From NCBI RefSeq assembly GCF_006757745.1, contig NZ_AP019740.1, forward strand, positions 2,108,001 to 2,172,000: 64,000 nt of DNA. The letters run 5' to 3'. Both the position numbers and the translations under genes were made by a program. This stretch comes from Acinetobacter radioresistens DSM 6976 = NBRC 102413 = CIP 103788. Lineage in GTDB: Bacteria > Pseudomonadota > Gammaproteobacteria > Pseudomonadales > Moraxellaceae. The notes under the pieces were generated by a model. That model did not search any database, was not told where the DNA came from, and saw only the letters and a list, made by a program, of their open reading frames with translations. Of the stretch, positions 1 through 10,368 are shown in pieces; positions within the stretch are counted from its first letter, which is position 1, and each line of letters begins with the position of its first letter.

Positions 1-412
1 TCAAGGCATTTAATCACATATTGGCAAATGATGCAGTAAATTCTCGAACCGATATTTCAATACTTACTTAAAGATAGAACAGTTTATTCAATAAAAATAG
101 GATGTTAGTTTAATTAGGAACTTATATAATAATTCAACCTTTCTAAAGTTTATTTAAAAAATCATAGAGAACTATTTATCAATACATTTGTAGATTAAAT
201 ACTAAAAAGATTATTTGCTTTTAGCCCAATTCTCTGCAATTTTATATAATATTAAAATAAGATTTACCTGTTAAATTTTATTTTAAACTATAATATAAAG
301 GATAAAGACAAACTTTAGTCTTAAAAGACAACTTCAACAGAAACAATGTAGTAATAGAAATATTGATATAAAAGATTAAACTACCTAGAAATTTTGAAAA
401 GCTGTTTAATAT
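1..412. other. AT-rich leader, no confident gene
   Basis: This stretch is strongly AT-rich and dense in stop codons. A good -10 match (TATAAT) lies at 289-294, upstream of the TolC-type gene, but I see no convincing -35 at the right distance. Frame 3 is open from base 3 to a TAA at 69-71 (22 codons). It could be the 3' end of a gene entering from the left, but this is too short to call. Confidence 0.5.
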
Positions 413-1921
413 ATGCAGATTTTAAGAAAATTAATATTCAGATCTTCTGATTTAAAACTAGTTCCTCACTATTTTTATAAAATAGGTTTTATTACAACTT
501 TCCTATTATATACAGGAACTGGCTTTGCACAGACGTTTAGTTATGAACAAGCTGAACAATATATCCTTCAAAACTCTTATAGTTCACAGGCAAGCATGGC
601 TTTGCAGCAGGCTTCACAGTTAGAAGCTGAAGCCACTAAAGGTTTAGGCTTACCCCGCATAGATTTAAATGTACGGGCCTATACCTTTCATAATGAAATT
701 GATCTTCCCCTCAAATCTGTAAAAAATAACCTTGAACAAACTCTTTCACAGGGTGTGAATGAGCGTATCGACCAATGGCAAGGAGAAAATGGTTTACCTA
801 CAGATATTACTGACCCATTGCGTAACGGTATAGGACAAGTTATTCATGGGGGCATTGGCCTTATACCGGATACCGCAAATGTTGTGCTTGAAGATGAAGT
901 GGTACGCCCAACTATATCATTGATGATGCCTTTATATACGGGCGGTCTTACCCAAAGCGCCAAACAAATTGCTAATATTCAGGCACAGCGTAGTCAGCTT
1001 GATAGCCGGCAACAACAAGATATACAACGCTTTGAAATCATTCAGGCATATTTTAATACTCAGTTACAGCAAGAATTGAATAGCATTAGCCGTACTAATC
1101 GTGATGCAATGCAAAATCATTATAATAATGCCCTCAAGCTGGAACGTGCCGGGTTTATCAGTAAAGGGCAGCGCATGCAATTTGAAGTTGCCCGCAATAA
1201 TGCCGAACGTGCCCTGCAAAATAGTCAAGCCAATCTTGAGGCCAGCCGTTTTCAATTACAGAATTTACTTAAGCAGCAAACTGTAGACAGTCTTAATACG
1301 CCTTTGTTTATAAATTCACAGCAGTCACCGGTTCTGGCTCAACTTATGGCGACTTATCCTGAACAATCCACTCTCATTCGCAAAATGCAGACTGATACAC
1401 TATTAGCTGAAGAAAATGTGCGTGCTCAAAATGCTGCAAAGAAACCCAGTATTTTTGCTTTTGGTGAATACAGTTTAGACGAACAGCAAAATTGGATCAT
1501 AGGTATGGCTGCCCGTTATAATCTGTTTTCGGGTATAGATAAACAGAAAAAAGTGCAAGCAGCGGAACTACAACGTTACGCCGCTGGTCTTGCTACCGAA
1601 CGCACCAAACAGGAAATCGAGAATATTCTGTTCAAATCTTATAGTGAATTAACCTCTGCGCAAAACAGTCATCGACTGTTACAGCAAAACATGCGTGCTG
1701 CTCAAGAAAATCTTCGTATACAGGAATTATCATTTAAAGAAGATATGGGAACAGCCACCCAAGTCATTGATGCCCAAAACAGTTTAAATATTTTAAAAGG
1801 TGAAATGGCTTTAAATGCTTATAAATATATTATTTCACTGGCAAGTCTGTTACAGGGTCATGGCTCAATTGAACAGTTTAAAAGCTATATTCATCAACCT
1901 GATACAGTCTATATTCGCTAA
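413..1921 (+). CDS. TolC-family outer membrane efflux protein
   Basis: Outer membrane channel component of a tripartite exporter; 502 residues. The N-terminus has basic residues, then a hydrophobic stretch at about 24-38 ending GTGFAQ, which looks like a Sec signal peptide cleaved near Ala39. The rest is the Gln/Asn/Ala-rich, coiled-coil-forming pattern of outer membrane efflux proteins, with two related halves, as in TolC. It is the first gene of an operon and is followed after 12 bases by a HlyD-type adaptor and then two ABC-2 permeases, so it most likely forms the outer exit duct of that pump. The ribosome site before this ATG is weak, but no other in-frame start leaves a signal peptide intact. 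Substrate cannot be read from sequence. Confidence 0.9.
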   Translation: MQILRKLIFRSSDLKLVPHYFYKIGFITTFLLYTGTGFAQTFSYEQAEQYILQNSYSSQASMALQQASQLEAEATKGLGLPRIDLNVRAYTFHNEIDLPLKSVKNNLEQTLSQGVNERIDQWQGENGLPTDITDPLRNGIGQVIHGGIGLIPDTANVVLEDEVVRPTISLMMPLYTGGLTQSAKQIANIQAQRSQLDSRQQQDIQRFEIIQAYFNTQLQQELNSISRTNRDAMQNHYNNALKLERAGFISKGQRMQFEVARNNAERALQNSQANLEASRFQLQNLLKQQTVDSLNTPLFINSQQSPVLAQLMATYPEQSTLIRKMQTDTLLAEENVRAQNAAKKPSIFAFGEYSLDEQQNWIIGMAARYNLFSGIDKQKKVQAAELQRYAAGLATERTKQEIENILFKSYSELTSAQNSHRLLQQNMRAAQENLRIQELSFKEDMGTATQVIDAQNSLNILKGEMALNAYKYIISLASLLQGHGSIEQFKSYIHQPDTVYIR

Positions 1922-1933
1922 GGTCGACAGGAT

Positions 1934-3070
1934 ATGAGTATGAATGAAGAAAAAAAACTACCTGCACAAAATACTGCATCTTCTCAAGATAATATTCATG
2001 AGCCAGCCGAGCCGAGTCAAACTGAGCCAGATTCTGCTGATACCGAACAGAAGCTTGCAACAAGACAACGGCAGCCTCAGCATAAAAGAGCCTGGCTTAA
2101 ACTTGCAATTATTATATTGGTTATTATTTTACTGGCTACCATTGCATTTGGATTATGGAAAAGTTATCAGCCACAGGATATTGAAATTCAAGGCCGGGTT
2201 GAAGCAGAAACAATCTATGTCAGCACCAAGGTCCCTAGCCGTATTGAAGAAATTTATGTACGGGAGGGCCAGAAAGTAAATAAAAACCAGCCACTGGTTC
2301 GTCTGTTTAGTCCCGAAGTAGACGCAAAAAAGCAGCAGGCCTTAGCAGCACTGCAGTCTGCTCTTGCTTTACAGTCAACTGCTGAACGTGGCTCTCAAGA
2401 AGAAAATATCGCAACCTTATATGCTAACTGGCAAAGTGTTAAAGCTCAGGAGCAGCTGGCTCGAACGACTTATAAGCGTGGTGAAAACCTGTATAAGGAA
2501 GGAGTAATTTCAAGGCAGCGTCGTGACGAGTTGTATGCTGCTCAAGTTTCTGCACAGGAGCTGACTGAAGCAGCCTATCAGCAATATGCGCGTGCCAAAC
2601 GCGGCAGTACTGAACAGCAGCGCTCTTCAGCAGATGCACAGGTCGATATAGCCAAAGCAGCGGTAAGTGAAGCAGAAGCTTTAGAGGCAGAGACCAAATT
2701 ATACGCACCTGTTAGTGGTACAGTGTCTAAAACTTATGGTAAGCCAAGTGAACTCGTTGCGATTGGCGTGCCTGTAGTCAGCCTGATTCAGGATGACAGT
2801 TTATGGGTAAGCCTGAACATCCGTGAAGATCAGTATACACAGATTTATAAAGCCCAAAAACTGGAAGGTTTTATTCCGGCACTTAACCGGCGGGCAACTT
2901 TCAATATTGAGAATATTGATGCAGAAGGTGAGTTTGCCACTATTAAAACTACCCGGCAAACTGGTGGTTATGATATTCGCAGTTTTAAAGTACACCTGAC
3001 ACCTGCCCAGCAGATTCCTGATTTAAAAGTTGGCATGAGTGTTCTTTTTAAGATTAAAGAGGACCACTAG
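1934..3070 (+). CDS. HlyD/EmrA-type periplasmic adaptor (membrane fusion protein)
   Basis: Links an inner membrane transporter to the TolC-like channel; 378 residues. An unusually long acidic and polar cytoplasmic tail (about residues 1-50) precedes a single membrane anchor at about 54-75. Then come the first half of a lipoyl-like barrel (about 86-130, GRVEAETIYVS...), a long alpha-hairpin (about 130-245, Gln/Ala/Glu-rich), the second lipoyl half (LYAPVSGTVSK), and a beta-barrel to the C-terminus. An AGGAT ribosome site precedes the ATG. The stop codon TAG shares one base with the GTG start of the next gene, indicating translational coupling. The closest recognised architecture is the YhiI/YbhG type of adaptor that works with ABC-2 permeases. 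Confidence 0.9.
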   Translation: MSMNEEKKLPAQNTASSQDNIHEPAEPSQTEPDSADTEQKLATRQRQPQHKRAWLKLAIIILVIILLATIAFGLWKSYQPQDIEIQGRVEAETIYVSTKVPSRIEEIYVREGQKVNKNQPLVRLFSPEVDAKKQQALAALQSALALQSTAERGSQEENIATLYANWQSVKAQEQLARTTYKRGENLYKEGVISRQRRDELYAAQVSAQELTEAAYQQYARAKRGSTEQQRSSADAQVDIAKAAVSEAEALEAETKLYAPVSGTVSKTYGKPSELVAIGVPVVSLIQDDSLWVSLNIREDQYTQIYKAQKLEGFIPALNRRATFNIENIDAEGEFATIKTTRQTGGYDIRSFKVHLTPAQQIPDLKVGMSVLFKIKEDH

Positions 3071-4200
3071 TGTTGTATGGAATCTGTCGTGAACTGAAAT
3101 ATCTACTCACTCACCGCTGGGATTTATGTCTGGTCACAGTGGCGCCACTATTTATTATCATTTTATTCAGCAGCATGTTCTATCAGGGTAAGCCTGAGCA
3201 TTTGCCTATTGCAATTATTGATCAGGATCAGAGCCAGCTCAGCCAAAATATTGATAAATATCTGTCTCATAATAGTGTGCTAGAAATTGCAATTATTTCA
3301 CCTAATCAAGATGAAGTTGAACGCCTGCTGAACCAGACAAAAATTTGGGGATATGTGATTATTCCGGAAGGCGCAGAGCAGCGCCTGGTTCAGGCACAGG
3401 ATAGCGGGATTGCAATAGCATTCAACCAGAGTTATTTCAGTATTGGAAATACTATTTCTTCTGCCATGCTGATTGGTACATTAGAAGCAATCGCAGATTT
3501 TATGGGCAGAAGCTATCTGGCCAATCAACTGCCCTATCTTGAGGCTCCTACTCCCCATGTAAAGATTTCACCTTTATATAATCCGGGACTGAGCTACGAA
3601 TTTTATCTGGAACCTTTTATGGTGCCGGCCATTTTACACTTGTTGCTGTGTTGCTGTGTTGCATTTGCAGTCGGCCAAGAACTCAAAAACCGGAGTGTTA
3701 AAAGCTGGGTACATCATCAAACGATTTTTAGTGCACTTATTTCTAAAAACATAACCTATGTAATTATTTTTACAGCTTGGACTTGGTTGTGGATGTTTTG
3801 GCTTGCTGGTATCCGTGGCTGGTTTATAGCTGGACATTTATGGTTAATTTTACTTGGCCAAATCCTGTTATATAGTGCTTACGCTTTGATTAGCAGTACT
3901 GTGGTACTTGCTACGCAAAATCTAGCAAAGTCATTTGGTTTTATTGCAGTTTATGGCGGGTCTTCCTTAAGCTTTGCTGGCGTTACCTTGCCTTTAAATA
4001 ATGCCCCACTTTTTACAAAATTCTGGGCAAATATTATTCCTTATACCCCTTATGCCAAACTACAGACAGAACAATGGGTAGTCGGTAGCCCGCTTACTGT
4101 GTCATGGCTTCCTGCACTGATACTTGCGGTCTATTGTGCCTTCTATGCAGTAATCAGCTATCTGCTTTTGAAAAAATATTTAAAAGGAGCGGCCCTATGA
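3070..4200 (+). CDS. ABC-2 type transporter permease, first of a pair
   Basis: Inner membrane subunit of 376 residues with the ABC2_membrane_3 layout: one membrane helix near residues 20-40, a large periplasmic domain (about 45-185, beginning PIAIIDQDQS), then about five C-terminal helices. This is the YhhJ/YbhS/YbhR family layout. Translation probably starts at GTG 3070, whose G is the last base of the preceding stop. No Walker A or signature motif is present, so it depends on a separate ATPase. The stop overlaps the next start as ATGA. Two permeases of the same type in series suggest a heterodimer. Confidence 0.85.
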   Translation: MLYGICRELKYLLTHRWDLCLVTVAPLFIIILFSSMFYQGKPEHLPIAIIDQDQSQLSQNIDKYLSHNSVLEIAIISPNQDEVERLLNQTKIWGYVIIPEGAEQRLVQAQDSGIAIAFNQSYFSIGNTISSAMLIGTLEAIADFMGRSYLANQLPYLEAPTPHVKISPLYNPGLSYEFYLEPFMVPAILHLLLCCCVAFAVGQELKNRSVKSWVHHQTIFSALISKNITYVIIFTAWTWLWMFWLAGIRGWFIAGHLWLILLGQILLYSAYALISSTVVLATQNLAKSFGFIAVYGGSSLSFAGVTLPLNNAPLFTKFWANIIPYTPYAKLQTEQWVVGSPLTVSWLPALILAVYCAFYAVISYLLLKKYLKGAAL

Positions 4201-5285
4201 AGCAGTTCCTGTATTTTTATTTAAAAACATTTAAGGATATTGCCAGTAATAGCTCAATTTTAACTACCCTCATTCTTTCTGTGTTTTTCTATAGTTTTTT
4301 CTATCCGACTGCTTATAAAGCTCAGACAGCAGAAGCTTTACCCATTGTTATCGTAGATGAAGAACAAAGTCTGGTTACTTCCAGTATTATTACTGAAGTT
4401 GCAAAAAGTCCAAACGTCAAAATCCAGGCAATAACCGGAAATTTCGCTGAAGCGAAATTAATGATCCAGAAACAGCAGGCAGATGGAATATTATTGCTGC
4501 CGGATCAGCTCTCCAATAGTATACGCCGCGGCGAGGTAGGAGGTATCGGACTATATTTAAGTGCAGCTTATTTTCTAAAAACCAAGCAGATTGGTTTAGG
4601 CCTTGCAACTTCTGTCGAAAATGCTATTGCTCAACAGGCTGAAAAATTTGGTGAAATTGCACATTTTTCTCCTGCTGTACCTATACATCAGATTCCTTTA
4701 TTTAACACTCTCTCTGGCTATGGAAGCTATATTTTTCCAGCGATTGCGCCATTAATTATCCATCAAACTATTGTTCTGGGTTTAAGCATGTTAATTGCAG
4801 GCTATCGAGAAAAACTGTGGCGCCCAGTAAAATCCGAAGTATCTGGTCTATTTTTTGCCATTTTAACGATTGGTTGTCTAGGCTGTTTATATCTGTTCGG
4901 TTTTACATTCTGGTTTTATGACTATCCGCGTGGTGGTAATTTTTGGGGAATGCTGCTCGGCGTTCCTATTTTTATTAGTAGTGTTATTGGCCTAGCTATA
5001 TTGGTGGCTTCTTATTTAGACATGCCAGAACGTGCTGGCCATGTTATTGTTTTCACTTCAATCCCATTATTTTTACTCTCTGGTACCGCATGGCCGCACG
5101 CGGCTATGCCGGAATGGATGCAATGGCTAGGAGTCGCTTTACCCTCTACACAAGGCATTCAGATGTTTATTCAGCTTAACCAGATGGGTGTGCCGACCAG
5201 CTTGGTGCTTCCCAAAATGATTTATCTGGCTGCCTTTGCAGCCGTCTGTCTGGTTTGGGGAAATTATCGTTTAAGTTATAAATAA
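4197..5285 (+). CDS. ABC-2 type transporter permease, second of a pair
   Basis: Partner of the preceding permease; 362 residues. The frame is open upstream to 4104, but the ATG at 4197 is chosen because it overlaps the previous stop as ATGA and has AAGGAG seven bases upstream (4184-4189). Layout is one N-terminal helix (about 20-40), a periplasmic domain starting PIVIVDEEQS, then five or six C-terminal helices including the segment FTSIPLFLLSGTAWP, typical of ABC2_membrane_3 proteins. The periplasmic opening resembles that of the upstream permease, consistent with ancient duplication. A strong terminator follows ten bases after the stop, closing the operon without an ATPase gene. Confidence 0.85.
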   Translation: MKQFLYFYLKTFKDIASNSSILTTLILSVFFYSFFYPTAYKAQTAEALPIVIVDEEQSLVTSSIITEVAKSPNVKIQAITGNFAEAKLMIQKQQADGILLLPDQLSNSIRRGEVGGIGLYLSAAYFLKTKQIGLGLATSVENAIAQQAEKFGEIAHFSPAVPIHQIPLFNTLSGYGSYIFPAIAPLIIHQTIVLGLSMLIAGYREKLWRPVKSEVSGLFFAILTIGCLGCLYLFGFTFWFYDYPRGGNFWGMLLGVPIFISSVIGLAILVASYLDMPERAGHVIVFTSIPLFLLSGTAWPHAAMPEWMQWLGVALPSTQGIQMFIQLNQMGVPTSLVLPKMIYLAAFAAVCLVWGNYRLSYK

Positions 5286-5294
5286 TCACCTAAT

Positions 5295-5320
5295 AAAAAG
5301 GACGCCGAAGCGTCCTTTTT
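5295..5320. terminator. Bidirectional terminator between export operon and gyrA
   Basis: Perfect inverted repeat AAAAAGGACGC - CGAA - GCGTCCTTTTT. The A-tract on one side and the T-tract on the other let it work for both convergent transcripts. Confidence 0.92.
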
Positions 5321-5332
5321 AACTATCAGGCT

Positions 5333-8290
5333 TTAATCTTCTTGAGGTTCCTGATGTTCTGTTTCAGTTTTCTCAACTTCCAGTTGCTCAGTACTTTCAA
5401 CTGTTTCGAAAGCTTCTACTTCATCTTCTTCAACGGCTTCAATAGAAACCACACCAACCAGTGTTTCTCCTTCGCCTAGACGAATCAGACGCACGCCCTG
5501 AGCATTACGCCCAGTTTGGGCTACTTCTGCTGCACGCGTACGGACCAGCGTCCCCCCATCAGAAATCAGCATCAGCTCTTTGGTTTCGTCAATTGCAACC
5601 GCACCCACCAGTTCACCATTACGTTCAGAGGTCTTAATTGCAATAACCCCTTTACCGCCACGTTTTTTGGTTGGGAAATCATCTACAGGGGTACGTTTGC
5701 CATAACCATTTGCAGATGCGCACAGTACTTCTCCAGTTTCTGGTACAACCACCAGTGAAACTATACGGCTGACTACATTTGAATCTGAAGAGTCTTCATC
5801 TTCCGAGTCAGTATCAGTATCTTCCGTATCCTCTGCCTGGGCAGCCAGTGCGACACGCATGCCACGCACACCTTTAGCTGAACGGCCCATGGCACGTACA
5901 TCAGTTTCTGCAAAACGGATAGCCTTACCTTCGTTAGAGAACAGCATAATTTGCTGTTCACCATCAGTAATAGTCACACCAATCAGGGTATCTTCTTCAT
6001 TGAGTTCAATTGCTCGTAAACCATTCGAGCGCACATTACTGAACTGCTCAAGCTCAACACGTTTTACTGTACCGGAAGCTGTGGCCATAAATACATAATA
6101 GTTTTTACGGACACTTTCGGCCTGCTGGGCAAACTCGATAATGATCTCATCATCCAAATCTGTTACAGCCAGCTCTACACATAACTGTTTTAGCTGGGTA
6201 CGCAGTTCAGCTGAGAGCTCGTCAGCATTATCATCAAGCGTTGCCAATGCTGTCTCAAGTTCTGGCAAATGCACGGAAATGACCGGATTATCCTGAAGTT
6301 TTACAGTATTCGTTTTTACAAAGTTTTTAAAGGCTGCCAAGCGTTCAGTAAATTTCTTCGGCGCATCAATGACAGGTAAAATGGCAGTAATGGTCTCATT
6401 TGCATCGAGCGGCAACAAGTTAATCATTGGACGACCACGCGAACCACGTGATGCCTGCGGTACTTCAAAAACTCTCAGACGATAAACCTTACCAACATTG
6501 GTAAAGCACAGTACGGTGGCATGATTTGAAGTCACAATCAGATGCTGAATGAAATCATCTTCTTTCATTGAGGTAGCTGACTTACCCCGTCCACCACGAC
6601 GCTGAGCTGCATAATCAGACAATGGCTGAGTCTTGGCATAGCCAGACTGGGAGACCGTCAATACAACCTGTTCCTCAGGTATCAGGTCTTCACGTGAAAA
6701 ATCGACCCGTGATTCTACAATTTCTGTGCGCCGTGCGTCACCATACTGTTGCAATACTAAAGCCAGCTCTTCTTTAATTACAGCCATTAACAGGTTGAAA
6801 TCATTTAGAATCGCGGTCAGTTCAGTAATCTGCCCCAGAATTTCTGAATATTCAGCATGTAATTTATCTTGTTCCAAACCGGTTAAACGGTTCAGGCGAA
6901 GTTCAAGAATAGCTGCAACCTGTGTTGGAGACAGGCGATAAATGTCGCGATCCAGTCCGAATGGACGACTCGGATCTTCACCTTCAATTTCATCTGGACG
7001 AATTGAAACCGAACCTGCTCTTTCAAGCATTGCTCCAACCCCACCTGCGGCCCAATCTGCGGCAAGCAAACGCTCACGTGCTTCTGCCGGATTCGCAGAA
7101 GTTTTAATCGCATCGATAATATCGTCGATATTCGCCAATGCGACAGTCAGGCCTTCCAAGATGTGACCACGTTCACGTGCCTTACGTAGCTCATACATGG
7201 TACGACGCGTGACCACTTCCTGACGGTGGCGAATAAACGCTGCAATAATATCTTTCAGGTTCATCAGTTTTGGCTGGCCATTGTCCAGACAAACCATGTT
7301 AATGCTAAAAGAATTTTCGAGCTGAGTATTTAAAAACAGGTTATTTACGACAACTTCAGCATTTTCGCCACGTTTTAAATCAATCGCGATACGCATACCG
7401 TCTTTATCGGATTCATCACGCAGCTCAGAAATACCTTCCAGCTTTTTCTCTTTAACCAGCTCAGCAATACGTTCGATTACTCTTGCCTTGTTAACCTGAT
7501 AAGGAATCTCGGTAAATACAATGGTGGTACGGCCAGTTTTTTCATCTTCTTCAAAATGATATTTACCACGTATATGCAAGCGCCCCTTACCTGTACGGTA
7601 AGCGTCTACAATACCTGACTTACCATAGATAATGCCACCTGTAGGGAAGTCTGGACCAGAGATATACTCCATCAACCCTTCAACACTGATATTGGTATTG
7701 TCTGCATAGGCCAGACAGGCATTTACCACCTCAGTCATGTTGTGTGGCGCCATATTGGTCGCCATACCGACTGCAATACCGGCTGCACCATTAATCAACA
7801 GGTTAGGAATACGGGTTGGCATGACCTGAGGAATACGCTCAGAACCATCGTAGTTGTCTTCCCAGTCAACGGTATCTTTTTCAAGATCAGCCAGAATCTC
7901 ATGGGTGAGTTTGCGCATACGTACTTCGGTATAACGCATTGCGGCGGCACTATCGCCATCGACAGAACCGAAGTTACCCTGGCCATCAACCAGTTGATAG
8001 CGCAGACTGAAATCCTGCGCCATACGTACGATAGTTTCATAAACGGCAGAATCACCATGCGGGTGATATTTACCGATAACATCACCGACCACACGGGCAG
8101 ACTTTTTATAAGCTTTATTGTAGTCGTTACCCAGCTCGTGCATAGCATATAGCACACGACGATGAACAGGTTTCAGACCATCTCTCACATCTGGCAAGGC
8201 ACGCGATACAATCACGCTCATTGCATAATCTAGATACGAGTGCTTGAGTTCATCCTCAATGGCAATCGGGCGGATTTCCGATACGCTCAT
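5333..8290 (-). CDS. gyrA: DNA gyrase subunit A
   Basis: Breakage-reunion subunit of gyrase (type IIA topoisomerase introducing negative supercoils); 985 residues, clearly longer than the E. coli protein (875). The catalytic tyrosine is Tyr120 in the AAMRYTEV motif. The quinolone-determining region reads [11 protein letters not shown] with Ser81 and Glu85, the sensitive form. The C-terminal beta-pinwheel contains GQGxGG-box-like QRRGGRGK. Two additions stand out: about 90 residues (641-729) inserted after ILPV inside the first pinwheel blade, and an Asp/Glu/Ser-rich segment at about 816-838. The C-terminal 30 residues are also very acidic. The start has GAGGAG five bases upstream. The gene appears monocistronic and ends at the bidirectional terminator. 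Confidence 0.98.
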   Translation of the reverse strand: MSVSEIRPIAIEDELKHSYLDYAMSVIVSRALPDVRDGLKPVHRRVLYAMHELGNDYNKAYKKSARVVGDVIGKYHPHGDSAVYETIVRMAQDFSLRYQLVDGQGNFGSVDGDSAAAMRYTEVRMRKLTHEILADLEKDTVDWEDNYDGSERIPQVMPTRIPNLLINGAAGIAVGMATNMAPHNMTEVVNACLAYADNTNISVEGLMEYISGPDFPTGGIIYGKSGIVDAYRTGKGRLHIRGKYHFEEDEKTGRTTIVFTEIPYQVNKARVIERIAELVKEKKLEGISELRDESDKDGMRIAIDLKRGENAEVVVNNLFLNTQLENSFSINMVCLDNGQPKLMNLKDIIAAFIRHRQEVVTRRTMYELRKARERGHILEGLTVALANIDDIIDAIKTSANPAEARERLLAADWAAGGVGAMLERAGSVSIRPDEIEGEDPSRPFGLDRDIYRLSPTQVAAILELRLNRLTGLEQDKLHAEYSEILGQITELTAILNDFNLLMAVIKEELALVLQQYGDARRTEIVESRVDFSREDLIPEEQVVLTVSQSGYAKTQPLSDYAAQRRGGRGKSATSMKEDDFIQHLIVTSNHATVLCFTNVGKVYRLRVFEVPQASRGSRGRPMINLLPLDANETITAILPVIDAPKKFTERLAAFKNFVKTNTVKLQDNPVISVHLPELETALATLDDNADELSAELRTQLKQLCVELAVTDLDDEIIIEFAQQAESVRKNYYVFMATASGTVKRVELEQFSNVRSNGLRAIELNEEDTLIGVTITDGEQQIMLFSNEGKAIRFAETDVRAMGRSAKGVRGMRVALAAQAEDTEDTDTDSEDEDSSDSNVVSRIVSLVVVPETGEVLCASANGYGKRTPVDDFPTKKRGGKGVIAIKTSERNGELVGAVAIDETKELMLISDGGTLVRTRAAEVAQTGRNAQGVRLIRLGEGETLVGVVSIEAVEEDEVEAFETVESTEQLEVEKTETEHQEPQED

Positions 8291-8664
8291 GCATACTCCT
8301 CTTCATACCGGCGGCCTAAAAACCACAGATATTTATATATTAATCTTGCGAAAAATTAGCCTAAAAAAACTTCAGGCCAAAATTAAAAATTAGCGAATGA
8401 GTATAGCATAAAACTGCTTGGTTTTGTTTGTTTGAACATCGAGTTCTATTGAGTTATTTCAGCTATTTACTGTTCAAATAAGGAGCGTTTTGCAAGATGG
8501 CTTGACGCTATTTTATTTTTTATAGTTGGCTCAAAATTTCCAAGTTAAATTTACTTTATTTTTCATTTTTTTATTAGGCTTAGCAATTCTTGTATTTAAT
8601 TTAGAGTGCCCTGACTTAAAAATAAAAAACGCCCGAAAACGGACGTTTTTTGATATATAAATGC
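8291..8664. other. gyrA upstream region and etfA 3' region
   Basis: 374 bases without a gene. It holds the unmapped gyrA promoter region (AT-rich, transcribed leftward) and, at its right end, the etfBA terminator. I see no small RNA or convincing operator. Confidence 0.6.
8624..8651 (-). terminator. Terminator of etfBA
   Basis: Hairpin AAAAAACG-C-CCG-AAAA-CGG-A-CGTTTTTT with one internal C/A mismatch, 14 bases beyond the etfA stop. The T-run in the leftward direction fits a factor-independent terminator. Confidence 0.85.
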
Positions 8665-9597
8665 TTAAAGCTTAGAAACCAACTCAGGAATGACCTGGTT
8701 CAAGTCACCTACCAGCCAGTAGTCAGCAATAGCATTGATTGGAGCTTCTTCATCTTTATTGATCGCTACGATCACTTTAGAATCTTTCATACCAGCCAAA
8801 TGCTGAATCGCTCCAGAGATACCTACAGCGATATAAAGCTCAGGTGCAACGATCTTGCCAGTTTGACCCACCTGCATATCATTTGGTACAAAGCCAGCAT
8901 CAACTGCGGCACGTGAAGCACCTTGTGCAGCACCAAGCTTGTCAGCGAGCGGATCAAGGATTTTATGATAGTTCTCGCCTGAACCTACACCACGACCACC
9001 GGATACCACAATACGTGCACCAGCCAGTTCAGGACGTTCAGATTTGACGATCTCTTCATTTACGAATGACGAAACACCAGCATCTTTCACTTCACCAATC
9101 GTTTCAACTGTTGCAGAACCGCCTTCAGCAGCTACTGCATCAAATGCTGTACCACGAACTGTACCTACAATAACATCTTCTGAAGATTCAACAGTCGCGA
9201 TCGCGTTTCCTGCATAAATCGGGCGACGGAAGGTTTTAGGACCTACCACAGCCACGATATCAGTTACCATGCTGACATCAAGCAGAGCTGCCGCACGTGG
9301 TAAAATATTTTTACCGGAAGTTGTAGCAGCAGCAAGAATATGCGAATAGTTCTTGCCAATTTCTGCAATTAAAGCAGCAACATTTTCAGCCAGCTGGTTG
9401 GCATAAGCTACATTATCAGCAAGTAAGACTTTACTTACACCAGCAACTTTAGCAGCAGCATCAGCAACTGCCTGAGCACCAGAACCTGCAACCAATACAG
9501 TGATATCACCACCGATTTCTTGAGCCGCAGCAACAACATTTAGAGTCGCAGCATTCAGGGTGTTATTGTCGTGCTCAGCGATAACTAAAATACTCAT
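8665..9597 (-). CDS. etfA: Electron transfer flavoprotein alpha subunit
   Basis: FAD-binding subunit of the soluble heterodimer that passes electrons from acyl-CoA and related dehydrogenases to ETF:quinone oxidoreductase; 310 residues. The C-terminal FAD domain carries the EtfA signature: VVSGGRGVGSGENY, then QVGQTGKIVAPELYIAVGIS and HLAGMKDSKVIVAINKD. The N-terminal half has the adenine-nucleotide-hydrolase-like fold shared with EtfB. It is preceded by etfB with an 18-base gap and an AGAAGGAT ribosome site, so the two are co-translated from one mRNA. Confidence 0.97.
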   Translation of the reverse strand: MSILVIAEHDNNTLNAATLNVVAAAQEIGGDITVLVAGSGAQAVADAAAKVAGVSKVLLADNVAYANQLAENVAALIAEIGKNYSHILAAATTSGKNILPRAAALLDVSMVTDIVAVVGPKTFRRPIYAGNAIATVESSEDVIVGTVRGTAFDAVAAEGGSATVETIGEVKDAGVSSFVNEEIVKSERPELAGARIVVSGGRGVGSGENYHKILDPLADKLGAAQGASRAAVDAGFVPNDMQVGQTGKIVAPELYIAVGISGAIQHLAGMKDSKVIVAINKDEEAPINAIADYWLVGDLNQVIPELVSKL

Positions 9598-9615
9598 GAT
9601 TTTTATCCTTCTGTA

Positions 9616-10368
9616 TTAGATCACTTTCGCTTCATTTTTAAGTTTGTTGATCAGTTCATCAACAGACTTCACTTGCACCCCTGCCTGACGTTCAGCCGGA
9701 GATTCAACCTTAACAGTTTTCAGCTTAGAAGCTGCTGTTACGCCATAATCTGCTGGAGACTTGGTTTCAAGCGGTTTTTTACGTGCTTTCATAATGTTTG
9801 GCAGAGCCGCATAACGGGGTTCATTCAAACGCAAGTCAGTGGTAATAATTGCAGGAAGTGATAGCTCAACAGTTTGCAGACCGCCATCAATTTCACGGGT
9901 TACCTGAACCTTGCCACCTTCAACTTTAACTTCTGAAGCAAAGGTACCTTGGCCGGCACCAAGCAATGCGCCCAGCATCTGACCGACCTGATTACTGTCG
10001 TCATCAATAGCCTGTTTACCCAAAAGGATAATTTCTGGTTGTTCCTGCTCCACGATCCCTTTTAAAATTTTGGCAACTTCGAGTGCCCCAATTTCATCAG
10101 TCGCAGTTTCTACTAAAATTCCGCGATCAGCGCCTAGAGCCATAGCAGAACGAATTTGTTCCTGTGCTTCTTTAGGACCAATAGAAACCACTACGATTTC
10201 TGATACTGTTCCTTTTTCTTTTAAGCGAACCGCTTCTTCCACTGCGATTTCACAAAATGGGTTAATTGACATTTTAACGTTAGTAAGGTCTACCCCACTA
10301 TGGTCCGGCTTAACGCGAACTTTAACGTTGGCATCAACCACACGTTTTACAGCAACAAGAGCCTTCAT
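9616..10368 (-). CDS. etfB: Electron transfer flavoprotein beta subunit
   Basis: AMP-binding partner of EtfA; 250 residues, as usual for the family. It begins [20 protein letters not shown] and contains the EtfB signature region around [32 protein letters not shown]. The start is set by GAGGA five bases upstream. It is the first gene of the etfB-etfA pair; roughly 500 gene-free bases upstream leave ample room for its promoter. Confidence 0.97.
   Translation of the reverse strand: MKALVAVKRVVDANVKVRVKPDHSGVDLTNVKMSINPFCEIAVEEAVRLKEKGTVSEIVVVSIGPKEAQEQIRSAMALGADRGILVETATDEIGALEVAKILKGIVEQEQPEIILLGKQAIDDDSNQVGQMLGALLGAGQGTFASEVKVEGGKVQVTREIDGGLQTVELSLPAIITTDLRLNEPRYAALPNIMKARKKPLETKSPADYGVTAASKLKTVKVESPAERQAGVQVKSVDELINKLKNEAKVI

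Noticed and set aside
3..71. Open frame of 22 codons at the left edge ending in TAA
   Set aside because: It could be the C-terminus of a gene entering from the left, but it is too short and has no recognisable motif.
8040..8060. Possible fluoroquinolone-resistance substitution in GyrA
   Set aside because: The region reads [11 protein letters not shown] with Ser81 and Glu85, the susceptible form.
7742..8152. 136-residue open frame antisense to gyrA
   Set aside because: It lies entirely within the most conserved part of gyrA and shows no independent coding features.
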